Source: Antedon mediterranea (taxonomy: Eukaryota > Echinodermata > Crinoidea > Comatulida > Antedonidae). Taken from it: a DNA stretch of 64,000 bases. How positions within the stretch are numbered: position 1 is the first letter of the stretch; the number at the start of each line of letters is the position of its first letter. The stretch covers positions 4,216,001 through 4,280,000 of the forward strand of contig NC_092672.1 in NCBI RefSeq assembly GCF_964355755.1, written 5' to 3'. Made by a program: the position numbers and the translations under genes. The notes below the pieces were generated by a model that saw nothing but the letters and a program-made list of their open reading frames with translations, ran no database searches and was not told where the DNA came from. Below, piece after piece: positions 37,253 through 49,171 of this stretch.

Positions 37253-40155
37253 GGAGTAGCAGTTACTTCATTGCAAAACTCTTAGTTATAACCAAGAATA
37301 CCACGAAGTTGACTATCTTCGTTTAGACGTAAATGTAAAACTTGGTAGCAGATACGTCAACATAACAAAAAGATTAATACGAGCCAGCCCAACTCCGTTG
37401 CACACCATCGTCGTCATCATCATCATTGTGAAACGTACCTGTTCCAAACGGTATGAATTCTTTTGGTTTGTAAATCTTTCCTTCTTCATTGAGAAATCTT
37501 TCGGGCCTGAACTGTTCTGGGTCGGTATAGACATCTGGATGGTGGTCCACTGCGTAATAATTCGACATCACTATCGCCCCAGGACAAACATTATAACCAC
37601 CAATATTTCCTCCGTTAGGAGCACTATCTTTCTTACAATCAATCTTGAAATACGTAGCATTTCCATTATTGTTGCATTGGTGTATGGCAATTTCGGGTTT
37701 TCAGTGTATCTTGGTCTTCCTTTACCTCTTGTGACGTCATCTATTTCAAATTCAAATATTCTTTATTCATCCTCTATCATGAAAATATACAACAACAATA
37801 TATGAGAACATAAAAAAGATGAAAAGGAAACACATAAAAACTCAAAAGAGCTTGATTAGTTGTGTCCCGCTATGTCCCTAACTAGCCTAAAAAACTAAAA
37901 CATAAATAATAAAAAAGCTAAATCCTGCAACAAGTATAATTTTTTAAATTATTTGTAAAATGATAATAAATGTTCTTTAAACAATGATTTAAATATATAT
38001 ATTGATTTGGTACTTTGTAGTTCGTAATTCAAGTCATTCCACAATTTGGGTCCCACACATGACACAGTAAAACTAGTAGAAGTACGATTACGTTTTCTGA
38101 GTCTCATTTTGTCTTTAGATCTTGTATTATAATTATGGTAAGAACCATTTTTAATAAAGAGCGATGAAAAACGCACGTCCTGATTAGTAGTAACATTATT
38201 ACATGAAAAGCCCAATTTGGTACTTATTGATATCCGCAATTTTAAGAAGTTTAAATTTATAGAAACATTCAGTCATTGAATCATTAAACTTTGACCATGT
38301 TATAGCTCGTAATGCCCTTTTCTGGAGTTTAAATAACTCATCTAAATAACTTGGAAATGTGCTACACCATATTATGTTGCAATAATTTAATACTGGTTCA
38401 ATGAGTGATTTGTATATTGTCCAGAGAGCATAGGTTGGTAAAAAATGTCTTACTTTATATAGTATGCCTACATATCGAGATATTTTCCTAGCTGTAACAT
38501 TGATGTGGTTCTTATATGTGAGAAATTCATCACTATGTACTCCAAGGAATTTAGTCGATTTAACTCTATCTATTCTTTTATTGTTGACATAAATATTTAC
38601 ATTCTCTAAATTACTTGGATTTCGCTGATTGCGGAAAATTATGTAATTAGTTTTTTTAACGTTGATTGATAGTTTATTGCACATGAACCAATCCGAAACA
38701 TTTTTTAGTTCACCATTAACTAGTTCTATGAGCGTATCCAAGTTTTCGTGAGATGCAGATATGTTTGTGTCGTCAGCAAATAAAACAAAAGATAACGAGT
38801 TTGAGCAATTAAATACATCGTTAATGTACAAAATAAAAAGTAGAGGCCCCAGAATTGAACCCTGTGGTACACCGCAATTTATATCCATCAAACACGAACT
38901 TGTGTTATCAATAGACGTAAATTGTTTCCTTCCACTAATATAGTTTCTAAACCATTTAAGGGCCGTGCCTCTTATGCCATAGTGTTCCAATTTTTTAAGA
39001 AGTATATCATGGTTGATGGTGTCAAACGCTTTTGACAAATCAATAAATAGTCCGATGGTATTTTTCATTTCTTTCTGTATCCTCTCAGATATTTTGGGAT
39101 TCTGCGTGATAAAGTGCATGGCAATGTTGAATGTGTTTGTGACGGTGTGAGTTCCAGCAACGATGGACAGTTGAAGTGTACTTCTAACACTTTGAAAATC
39201 ATTCTTCAATTTCTGATGGACGAAACTCATAGATGTTGTATCAGTAGCATCCATGACGTCGTCTTTTTTGTTTTGATTGCAGTCATGTTTCGAGGATGAC
39301 ATTTCAGTCATAATATTTGTCAGAAATGTCTGAAGTCTAAGCCCAAGAATAACCAATTTAAACTGGCGAATCTTGAAGTTGTTGAAAACTGGGAAAACGT
39401 CCAAGAGGTTGAAGTTACTGGTGCAGTCTGGATGATGTTCTTGCCGAACTCTGCTGCGTTCTTCAGTCGAGCGTCACCTCTATGGCATATGTTGATATTG
39501 GACATACACAGCAGTGTGTTGGCTGTCGTTACTAACACAAAAGGCTTTAATTCGAACGCGTTTTCCCGTTTCTTGTGGATCTCGTTAACCATTCGTTCTA
39601 CCTCTTTTGTAGCAAACTCATCAAGTTCATCGGTAGGACTTCCAAAAACGCGTTTAACGTCTTTAATTTGTTTCTCGTAACTGACCTGTGTACCGGCAAA
39701 CAATGAACCTGTAAAAGTTGAATTGTAAAGAAATAAGCCAACGTAGAAACATTCAATAGGCTCCTACAAACATCTAAAATGCTCTTATCTAATCCAATCA
39801 AATGGATGGGAATACTCTATTGTAAATAACTTTTTAAGAAAATGGAATTGGGAATTTTAAAAAACACTTTTAAACAAACTTACCCAATTTAACATCAAAG
39901 TAAAAATTGGCGACGAATATCGCAGCAGCTTCTCTGATAGAGTAAAATCATTCAAAGTAACCACGTCAACCCAGTCAATTCGAACTGGAACAACAGAACC
40001 AAACTCTTGAGCAAGTTTGTAGAACTGCAAATGCGGTTTGTCACCAAGAAATGCAAGCAAAAAACGAAAAACGGTACACCTTTTTGTCCAGGTAGAGTTA
40101 TTTTATCCGATGATTTCAATTCTTGCGTTGTTTGATATATAGAACAACGCATATT
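37253..40155 (-). pseudogene. tandem cytochrome P450 pseudogene split by a retrotransposon
   Basis: This is a second copy of the neighbouring P450 in the same orientation. Recognisable pieces are an N-terminal part near 39890-40155 (KITLPGQKGVPFF, GDKPHLQFYKLAQEFGS), a central part 39066-39708 (KDVKRVFGSPTDELDEF, VAGTHTVTNTF) and a C-terminal part 37253-37747 (MEMLRISRL, FRPERFLNEEGK, FGTG, CNGVGLAR). Breaks: a frameshift after PFF near 40070, another near 39420 separating KNIIQ from the following DVFP, one near 37627 after RISRLIVRK, and a stop after TSKRR. A retrotransposon (37748-39065) interrupts the central exon between ERIQKE and the K-helix part. The last intron, 282 bp in the intact gene, is reduced to roughly 25-30 bp rich in GAT. 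It cannot make a normal P450. Confidence 0.88.
37748..39065 (-). mobile_element. 5'-truncated non-LTR retrotransposon (CR1/jockey-type RT)
   Basis: On the minus strand the insert encodes the C-terminal part of a reverse transcriptase: LFIDLSKAFDTINHDILLKKL, GVPQGSILGPLLF, the catalytic FADDT, then LSINVKKTNY and FLGVHSD, and a tail domain ending near 37949. A frameshift near 38210-38240 separates the RT part from the tail (WNDLNYELQSTKSIYIFK). The endonuclease and the RT N-terminus are missing, typical of 5' truncation. The 3' end is a short repeat (ATTTGA twice) followed by the P450 sequence. Comparison with the intact P450 exon places the target at CTATTTCTTTC, with ATTTC present on both sides as a likely target duplication. 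The element cannot move by itself. Confidence 0.88.
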
Positions 40156-40953
40156 GCTAGTAAGCCTGTTATAATTGCTGTAAGCCTATATGCTATATTT
40201 TGGAACATAATACCATATGAATAATTGAAATAAAAGTTGAATTTAATTTAAATTGAATTGAATAATGCCATAACTTGCAACAGCCGCAGTCAAAGTCGAC
40301 AGTATATTATCTAACATACCATTATTTTAATTTAATATTAATGTAACACTCAGGCTACTGGATCTCGGACCAGCCTCCAGGTATGGTTATATAGGCTAAA
40401 GTATATGATTAATTATGAATATAATTAATACCACAAGAATAACTACTATAGGCCTACCTCCTGCATTAGTTGAATACAATTAGGCCTATGTAATAATTAA
40501 CACTCTGCGGACATGGATAAAATATGCAGCAGTTTATGAAGTATGACATGACGTATTTGCTAGGCCTTGAGAGATATATAACAACGTGTATATAAAGTAC
40601 AATATAAGAAAGCCAGAATAGATCTACTTGATTTATTCACTTTTTAAACAGATAGGCCTAGAATAAAATAATTATTACTTATTATTAATTATTGGTAGGC
40701 CTAATTTAAAATGTTTTGGAGGCTAGATATCATTACATTTTTGTTTGAATCATTTATAAATGCATCGTATATTTAAAAAAAAAATTACCAATTGGAAAAA
40801 AAACATTAAAACTAAGAGTTGATGCCTATTCAAATTCATGAAATGAGAATATAGACGCTACAGTAGTAAAGTGTGACAAAATTAAGTGAAAAGAAACATT
40901 TTTGGATTATCCAGTCGTTTTTTATATTGTTTTACTACTGTAGGTGTTTTATT
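40156..40953. other. AT-rich spacer between P450 pseudogene and LRRC43
   Basis: Many AGGCCTA words; no gene or clear repeat. Confidence 0.4.
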
Positions 40954-40989
40954 GCAACGTTCCAGACGTCACGACGTCTGGAACGTTGC
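40954..40989. other. 36-bp near-perfect palindrome upstream of LRRC43
   Basis: Two 17-bp perfect arms (GCAACGTTCCAGACGTC and its complement) are separated by AC. It lies 73 bp upstream of the LRRC43 ATG, so probably in the 5' UTR or core promoter. It could be a dimeric protein-binding site or an RNA hairpin. Confidence 0.8.
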
Positions 40990-41062
40990 CAGGCACATGG
41001 ACTCATTCACAGCGAAGAAAAAGTAAACAAACGTATCGCAACAATAACATTATCGCAAAAAA

Positions 41063-44000
41063 ATGTCTATAGAATCTGGACAAAGTATTTATGAAGCTTT
41101 TGAGAGCCAGCTTAAAACATTGTGTCTTCATGAGTTCCCGTGTGGTTTAGGTTCTTGGGTAATTAGTCTAAAGTTAATACGATTCAGTAATAAGTTTAGT
41201 TTATCCTAAACTAATGAGTTCCATCTAGAGAGAGGCCTCGGTCGCTGGCGGACGCTGATGGCCGTGCTGTCAGTTCAGCCTAGGCCTCCAACCTGTCGTA
41301 CTGCAGCAAGCCTCTACAGAAAAGCTTACGTGTCATTTTATTGTATATCAAATGCCTATTATTTTATATAAATTACAATATTACAACATTAATAATACAT
41401 GTTTAAAGCCTAGGCCTAGGCTAGTTTAGGCCTAGTAGTAGTACAGTAGTAGTGTATAGGCTAATAATAGGCCTAATATTGTCTTCTAACCCACTCTAGA
41501 GTAGTAGTAGCAAGCATAATACATTAGGCTAAGCTTAAATTACTAATAGGCCTCCCTAATAATCATCAATAGCAGGTATATGGACCATAATAATATGGTC
41601 AATCAGTACTAATAAAATAGAAATCATTATTTTCTTTACAGCGGACAGATGAAAATTCTCTCGCCAATACACAATTTGGAGTGACACTAAAAGGTAAGTC
41701 TAAAGCTCTGTCTACACTACAACAAAAGGGTGATGTGCCCAAATATGGTAGTGATATTTCCAAATATTAAAGCCAACAAAATCTTACAGTAACTTTTTCT
41801 TTTTCCGCAGATTATGGTGTTGAAAAAGAACATGGAGAACGCTTGGAGGAGCTGATAACATCCAAGTTCTCACCGTATAGTGTTGACTACAGCTGGAGTG
41901 ATGAAGCGCAAAATCTTAGGGAGACTGCGGTGCAGAAACCATGGGTTATCAACAAACAGTTTATCCTAACCCATTTTAAAACATTAAGAATTGTTGATAA
42001 AAATGTAAGCAGTAGTATTATAGCCATATAGTTCAAAAGTTGAAATTTATGATTAAAACAAACAGAAATGTTAGATAACTTTTAATTACACGCATGATTG
42101 AGCATGCCTCATCCTAAAAGGTTCTTTTTTTCATTACAGATAAATGAAGTAGATGACAGACTCTTAGAATTTCCGAACTTGAAGGAATTAACTTTAAGTG
42201 CGAATAAACTAGAAAGTGTAAATAGCAATCATTTACCAGTAAAATTAGAGGTGAGTATTCTATATGAACTAGAAAGTATAAATAGCAATCATTTACCATT
42301 AAAATTAGAGGCGAGTATTCTATTTGAACTAGAAAGTATAAATAGCAATCATTAATACCGTCCAGTAGCTTATAATATTTGAGACAATTAATCTTAAATG
42401 TTTTATAAATGCAACATAAACAAATTAGAAAAGCAAAATTAACTGTTTCCAGATAGCCTTTTATAAATAGTCATTGTGTCATTTATACATTCAAAGGCAC
42501 TGCCTTCTATTCAGTGAAACAGAACAGGTTTAAATGTAGCTTGATGTAAGCTGTTTAATCACAAGAATAACTAAATCGTTTGATATTAAAATTTTAGGTT
42601 TTAGAGCTGGTTGCAAACAATATAAGTGATCTTGAACCACTTTGTGACAACCCACCACCAAATCTTCAACATTTAGGACTCGGTCATAACGTCATATCAA
42701 ATATATACGACTACCTAACAGAACGTTATTGGTAAGATAAACTGTTTATTAAACATATTATGAGCCCACACTTGTGTATAAGCCCATCCTCAGGTATAAG
42801 GCCACCCTCGGGTATAAGACCATCCTCGGGTATAAGCCCACCCTCCAGTATAAGCCCATCCTCGGGTATAAGCCCACCCTCCAGTGTCCACCCTCCAGTA
42901 TAAGCTCACCCTCCAGTATAAGCTCACCCTCCAGTATAAGCTTACCCTCCAGTATAAGCCCACCCTCCAGTATAAGCTCACCCTCCAGTATAAGCCCACC
43001 CCTATACCTTCTATTCTATACTGATTTTCTGTAAATACCTTTAAATAAGGGAGTCACATTACTATTTCTGTTACTATTTTTTAACTTTACACTTATTTCA
43101 CTGAGCTGGCTTCATTATTATTTTCTGTATGTTACTTTCTAGGCCTAACTTGTTGTCTTTGGATCTAAGTCATAACAATCTCTGTGGTTTACCAGAGGTT
43201 GTTCAGCAGCTTTCATCACTCACTAAGTTAAGAAACTTAAGTCTCATCGCTAATCCACTGGCTGTAAGTATTTAAAAATGATTAATATTTGTTTTAATAA
43301 TTAATAAATTGTGACCACAAGCAAAAATCACAATGTATTTAGATAATAGTTTATTGCAATGTGTATATATATAAATTCAAAGAGAAACTCTAAACAGCCT
43401 AAATCTGTGAAAATGCCCCAACCACGATTTGAACCCAGTATCATCTGCTTGATGTGTAGACGTTCTATAATGAAATGAAGTGTTTAAACTTTTTTTTTTG
43501 TTAAAACAATGAAAATACAGTGATATAAAATACCAACATCTAGTTCTGTTTTCCTACAGTACTAAATACAACTACAATATACTAAAACTCTGTCTACACT
43601 ATCAAACTAGTTTGACAAAAAATACTGTATGGTAGTGATATGACATCATCATGTCCATATATGGGCACATAAAGTTTGATAGTGTAGACATAGCTTATTT
43701 ACAGATCATTTACTGTAATCAATTGTAATTTTTAGTTGATTCCTGGCTACAGAGGATTTGTGGTGGATAGTTTAAAGCACCTCTTAATTCTAGATGATCT
43801 TAGGATTAGTGCAGATGAAAAGCATCACTTCAAAGGATTAGCAAGACGCAAAGGTAATTAAAATATGTCTATTTTCATTAGTGCTATTCAAATACAGTAT
43901 TACTATTGCTTATAGTTAAATGTGTTATTTTATTCCAGGATTTATTTGAAAAATACTGCTACTAATCCTAACATATTTGTAATTACAGATTTAATCCAAG

Positions 44001-47000
44001 ATGAGACTAAATTAACATTAGAAGTTAAACAGCTTAACGGCGTTCCAATGCCTATAGAAATGCAAGTAAGTAATAGCACAGGATCTTTGACCGAGTGAAT
44101 TGTTAAACCTTGGGTGAAGTAACCCATAGCCATCTACTGGATATTTAAATAGCTATTCAACTATTGATGTAAATTGATATTTAATTTAATCAATGCATAC
44201 ACTGATCAATTAAGTAAAAAAGAGGGCCTAATTAGTTACAGAACATTCTTTAGTAGTCATAGGCAGATTCAAGTGGGGCCAGCTAGCCTGGGACCCACTT
44301 AAATTTTGCTAATTGTAATGAAAAAGATAGGACACTAAATTCAGTTAGGCACCTAAAATTTGCCATTTATAGGCACTGAATTTTTGGTTTGATATTCTTT
44401 TGTTTATTTGTTAAATTAGGGTACAGAAGACCTTCCAGAGTATCCAATCATTGAACGAAGATACTACATGGAATTCACATTCCTGGAAGATAAATTAAGG
44501 ATAGAAGAACATTCAAAAGAGAGTGAAGAGAAAGCAAAACGATTGGAAGAATCAGTCCAGGTAGAGTTTTTCAACACATATTTTAAGCTTTGTCGCCCAA
44601 ATATGGTACTAGTAGTGATATGCCCAAATAGGGTAGTGATATGCCCAACTATGGTAGTGATATGACATCATCACGTCCATATATGGGTACATTACATTTT
44701 TTTGTCACATAGAGTTTGATAGTGTATACAGAGCTTAAGGCAATGACTCTGGAAACTTAAACCCATTCTTACTAAACTATGCTTCTAGTACTAAAGCCCA
44801 GAAAAAAAGGGCGGTGGTGTAATGGCTATGAGCACTCACTAGCTAAACCCAGAGGGCCTGGAGATAATCTAAGCCCCTGAGCATTGCCCAGAGGAAAAAA
44901 CATGCATTATATGTCCGAAAAGGCTAAAAGCGCCCAAGGTTTCCAGCATTGGAGAGCCGCTTAGGGTTGATAAACCTGGGGCCTCGGGTCTCTAAGTTAC
45001 GGCACTGCTGGAGGGCCAAAGAAACCAGTGCCTTTGGCCGCAATACCAGCTACAGTAAATCTGTGCCGTAGTTTTATTTTATTACTGTGGTTTATAGTTT
45101 GTTCAAAATTAATTTTGATACCTGTAAGAATGTATAGCATTAAATTACCACCTGCATTTATCTGTAAATTATTGTATCTGAGAGTTTAGAATTACAATAC
45201 ATAAATATATTCATATTTATACAGCTATTATAAAGGTCATTTTTTATTTAATTAATTATTATTTTTGTAAAAATATATTTAATAATGTATTTATTCACAT
45301 TCATAATTCATTGTTTAAAAATTAGGAGGGTGAATTGACAGAAAATACAACTGCTGAGGGAGTAACACCGGTTGATGAAACAGCAATAATTACTATCACT
45401 GGTCCTAAAGGTACTGTGTGTGTTCCATTAGATTAGTAGTTTTACATCTCTTTAGTTACATTTTATACCTCCCTGGTTTTTACTAGTACCGTATGATGGA
45501 GAAAATGACCTACTTGGTCACTGGGTTAGCAAAGGGAGTAGTGACAAATGATAGAATAGCGTTGATACTACCAGGGAAAGTGCTCACTCTTTCCTGGTAC
45601 TACCAGGGAAATAGTCATACAGAGTCGGGTGTTACATTACTGTGACAGATAAACGACAGCTTTTGATTTGCAACAACCAAACTACGTCATGTTAGCTCAT
45701 TGTGCGCATGTGGAAATATTGGGACGAGTTTCCTCGCTCCCTACATTAAATTTTTTATGGTTTCTAGGTCCAGAAGAATCGTTTTCTTTAAGTGTCCATA
45801 ATTAGGAAATACCATCATTATTATTCTCAGTTAGGCAAATTGCCAAGTATGCCATAAAAGTGGTGGCAATCCTGTTCACAAGACCAACATATTAGTACAA
45901 ACGATGCTCTACATAAACGAAGTCTTTGGGGCGAAGCTAAACCCAGGACCATGATGGGATAAGTAGCCCAGCATCTTAAACCATAAGTTACAAAACACAA
46001 ATCCTTATAGCAATCATAACATAGGCCAAATGCAAAGCCTATTTTCTTCAACCATTCTATAATTATTTTTAATACCAGGTGTTTTTAATATGTACAGTAT
46101 TATGTATTAATAATAAATTAGGCCCTCAAAGCCAAAGTATTACTTCTCTGGTTTAAAATATCCTTATTACAGATTTTTCTCTATTTATAAATTTAAAAAC
46201 ATGATTGGGGAGTGCTAAAAATACCAGAAATTCACCTACACCTGTGTATGATACAATACAGTCCAAAATGTTCACTTCTACTACATAAGTTTTTAAATGC
46301 ATTATTTGAAATAATTTTTTTTGTCACAGAAGAAACAGATAACCCTGAACCAAAATCTGAGAGTGCAAGTGAAGCACCTTCCTGCTGCAGTGAGCACGAA
46401 ACAGCTCCAGCATATGTACAATACTGTACAGATAAGCTGGCCTGGAATGATGAGGGCTTACAGTTTGAATACAAGTTAGAGCTGATATATGAAAACTTAC
46501 CAGCATTAAAAGAAGGTCTGAAAGAAGGAATAGATGTAGTTATTAAGGAAGATAAGGTAGAGTTATACAAGTAGCTGAATTTAGTCATTTGTTGAACACT
46601 AGTGTCTATAAATGGTCCTGAGTAATGATGTACTGTAGCTTATTGAGGGCTAGGCTTTGGTATAACGTTTGTTTTGATTTATTTATAAAGGTTTTGTGCA
46701 CACCACTTGATGAAACTTTGTGTGACGGAAGAACAAGTGCCAGTAGTAAAAGAGGAAGCAATAAGGAAAAACGAAAAGAAAGTGCCAAGACTGAAAAACC
46801 AAAAGAACAGAAAGTATGTTAAAGGAAGTGTTTTTTTCTGTTTGTACAAATTAAGCTGGTGTTACAGTGTACATGTATGTCAGTATACATGTTTAACTGG
46901 TGTGTCAGTATACATGTTAACTGATATGTCAGTATACTGTACTATGTTTAACTGGTGTGTCCAGCATTCAAAATGTTTAGGTGGTGTATTAGTATACATG

Positions 47001-48537
47001 TTTAACTGGTGTGTCAGCAGTATACATGTTTAACTGGTATGTCAGTATACTGTACTGTGTTTAACTGGTGTGTCCAGCATTCAAAATGTTTAGGTGGTGT
47101 ATTAGTATACATGTTTAACTGGTGTGTCAGCAGTATATATGTTTAACTGGTATGTCAGTATACTGTACTATGTTTAACTGGCGTGTCCAGCATTCAAAAT
47201 GTTTAGGTGGTGTATTAGTATACATGTTTAACTGGTGTGTCAGCAGTATACATGTTTAACTGGTATGTCAGTATACTGTACTATGTTTAACTGGTGTGTC
47301 CAGCATTCAAAATGTTTAGGTGGTGTATTGGTATACATGTTTAACTGGTGTGTCAGCAGTATATATGTTTAACTGGTATGTCAGTATACTGTACTGTGTT
47401 TAACTGGCGTGTCCAGCATTCAAAATGTTTAGGTGGTGTATTGGTATACATGTTTAACTGGTGTGTCAGTATACATGTTTAACTGGTATGTCAGTATACT
47501 GTACTATGTTTAACTGGTGTGTCCAGCATTCAAAATGTTTAGGTGGTGTATTAGTATACATGTTTAACTGGTATGTCAGTACTTTATACTTTACTATGTT
47601 TAACTAGTGTGTCCAGCATTCAAAATGTTTAGCTGGTGTTTTAATATGTTTAGTTGGTGTTTCCATGTTTTAAAAACAACCTGCATTTCTGATTTGTAGT
47701 AAGGTCATCTTAATAATTAGATTTTTTAAAATGTTCGGTTAGGATAAAGGTAAGAAGAAAAAGAAAGAACCAGAGGTAGAATTGGCAAGGAGTGTACCAG
47801 AGGTGACGATATTAGCAAAGTATCATGTCGACCTGGTAGACTTTGTTGAAGGGGAGCATGTCTACTCAAAAGAATGTGTTTTCCAACTCGAGGAGGGACC
47901 TGAAGTTGAGAAAGAGCCAGAAGAGGAAGTAAATATGGCTAAGGTTAGTAAAAAAAATGAGTACAGTATACATCACATCCTTAACCCATTTCACACTGTA
48001 AAATGTGCTTGTGGATTTATAAAAAAAAAATGAAAGGTTCTCCCCATTGATGTTGAAAAGAAACAGACTATGTCAGATCTTAAAATATGATGATGCATGT
48101 CATCCAAATTTGTGTTTTATTTCAAAAATAGGACAAGAAAAAACGAAAAGACTCTGGAAAAACGAAAAAAGGAAAAGTTGAAAAAGAGAAAGGTATGTTA
48201 TAAACATTATTTATTATCATTTTCTGTGAAGAAATTGGTTTCAGTATATTCAATAATGCTTTGCCATCCACTAATCTTAGTTACTAGAGTTACTACTTAG
48301 AAAATACTTTTCCTGGAGGTCTACCAGCATTAATATTTAGATATACATTGTACTCCTTCAGGAACAAAGAAGACCCCAATAAAAGGTGAAAAGAAAGACA
48401 GCAAGAAACGGCCAGTATCAGGAAAATCCCACCAAAGTGAGGAATGTGAAGAGGAACAACAAGCACTTGTTCCAATAGCTTCCAACATCAGTGTACAGTT
48501 ACTTGAATGGAAAACAGCCCAAGATGCTCTAACTTAG
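41063..48537 (+). CDS. LRRC43: leucine-rich repeat-containing protein 43 homologue
   Basis: Fifteen exons keep one frame: 41063-41158, 41642-41693, 41811-42004, 42140-42250, 42598-42731, 43143-43263, 43736-43853, 43989-44065, 44420-44560, 45326-45410, 46330-46556, 46691-46813, 47743-47943, 48132-48192, 48362-48537. They sum to 1917 nt (638 residues), close to vertebrate LRRC43. The start encodes CLHEFPCGLGSW, recalled from the family N-terminus. Leucine-rich repeats follow (LKELTLSANKLESV, LELVANNISDLEPL, LQHLGLGHNVISNI, LLSLDLSHNNLCGLP, LRNLSLIANPL), then a cap (LKHLLILDDLRIS). The C-terminal half is acidic and lysine-rich. LRRC43 is associated with ciliated tissues; molecular function is not established. 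AATAAA signals lie at 48581 and 48654. Several introns hold repeats or transposons. Confidence 0.85.
41703..41769. mobile_element. family C MITE, truncated, LRRC43 intron 2
   Basis: TA then AAGCTCTGTCTACACTACA, followed by GTGCCCAAATATGGTAGTGA. It starts 9 bp after the splice donor. The right end is missing. The whole intron is only 117 bp. Confidence 0.8.
42191..42354 (+). repeat. 60-bp tandem triplication over an LRRC43 exon end
   Basis: AGAAAGTGTAAATAGCAATC at 42211 recurs as AGAAAGTATAAATAGCAATC at 42271 and 42331. The first unit is the end of exon 4 with donor GAG/GTGAGT. The second has GAG/GCGAGT at the equivalent place; the third is cut before it. Confidence 0.92.
42774..43010. repeat. 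about 18-bp minisatellite in LRRC43 intron 5
   Basis: Units such as AGTATAAGCCCACCCTCC repeat about 12 times with length variation at the left. Confidence 0.9.
43585..43696. mobile_element. family C MITE, LRRC43 intron 6
   Basis: Left end AAACTCTGTCTACACTATC and right end GATAGTGTAGACATAGCTT are inverted copies. The middle has GACATCATCATGTCCATATA. It ends 39 bp before the acceptor. Confidence 0.9.
44585..44736. mobile_element. family C MITE, LRRC43 intron 9
   Basis: Starts AAGCTTTGTCGCCCAAATAT about 24 bp after the exon 9 donor and ends GATAGTGTATACAGAGCTT. Internal GGTAGTGATATGCCCAA is repeated. Confidence 0.85.
44817..44975 (+). repeat. dispersed repeat copy (SINE-like) in LRRC43 intron 9
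   Basis: This is the longer copy of the repeat at 333-428, starting GGTGTAATGGCTATGAGC. The related text continues to about 45050. It lies between LRRC43 exons 9 and 10. Confidence 0.5.
46860..47660. repeat. 113-bp higher-order minisatellite in LRRC43 intron 12
   Basis: Short related units (GTTTAACTGGTGTGTCAGTA and GTTTAGGTGGTGTATTAGTA) are grouped so that CCAGCATTCAAAATG recurs at 46961, 47074, 47187, 47300 and 47413, then at shorter intervals. Confidence 0.92.
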
Positions 48538-49171
48538 AACAAATTAAGCATGCTATCTAAGTACAGTAGCAACAAGTATTAATAAATAACATATTTTAAT
48601 ATAATATAAAACATGTGAGAATCTCACAATGTTGTATTTTATCCTCACTGTTAAATAAATGAATACAGAAAAATTTATAAAGTTGATTTTTTTATTATTT
48701 AATAACTTAATTATATAATCCAATAGTAATAGTGAGCTTTTTTATATACTGCACTATAAAATAGTTAATTAAAATCCCTTTATTTATTAAAAAAAAATGA
48801 ATTAGACAAGAGCAGGTGTAGGCCATTTGGAATAAAATATTGAATGTATGTACAGTATACAAGGGAGTCAATTTTAATAAAATACTTTTACAATCCATGA
48901 TGTAAAATAATACACTGTACGTGTAAATTGTAAAAATCTGAATAAGCTTGACTTGCAGACGTCCTACTATCAGGCCACTAGGGAGATTTTTTGTATGTTT
49001 ACCATACATTGATACAGTGTTTCATTAAAATATTTATGTATTATAGTAAAATATAGTAATATTTTTTAATTTGTGGTATGTAGTGGCAAGTTGGTTCTAT
49101 AGAACTAAGAATAGACGCATTTCTACACTTGAACTGTAACTCATAACATTCCGCATTTTAACTTAACTTAA
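48538..49171. other. LRRC43 3' UTR and downstream spacer
   Basis: AATAAA at 48581 and 48654 are the likely poly(A) signals. Beyond them is AT-rich sequence. Confidence 0.5.

Noticed and set aside
40985-41000. RFX X-box upstream of LRRC43 (GTTGCC half site)
   Set aside because: Only one half matches; the second half does not fit the consensus.
46232-46588. 118-residue minus-strand frame
   Set aside because: Antisense of LRRC43 exon 11, which fits the gene frame and splice sites.
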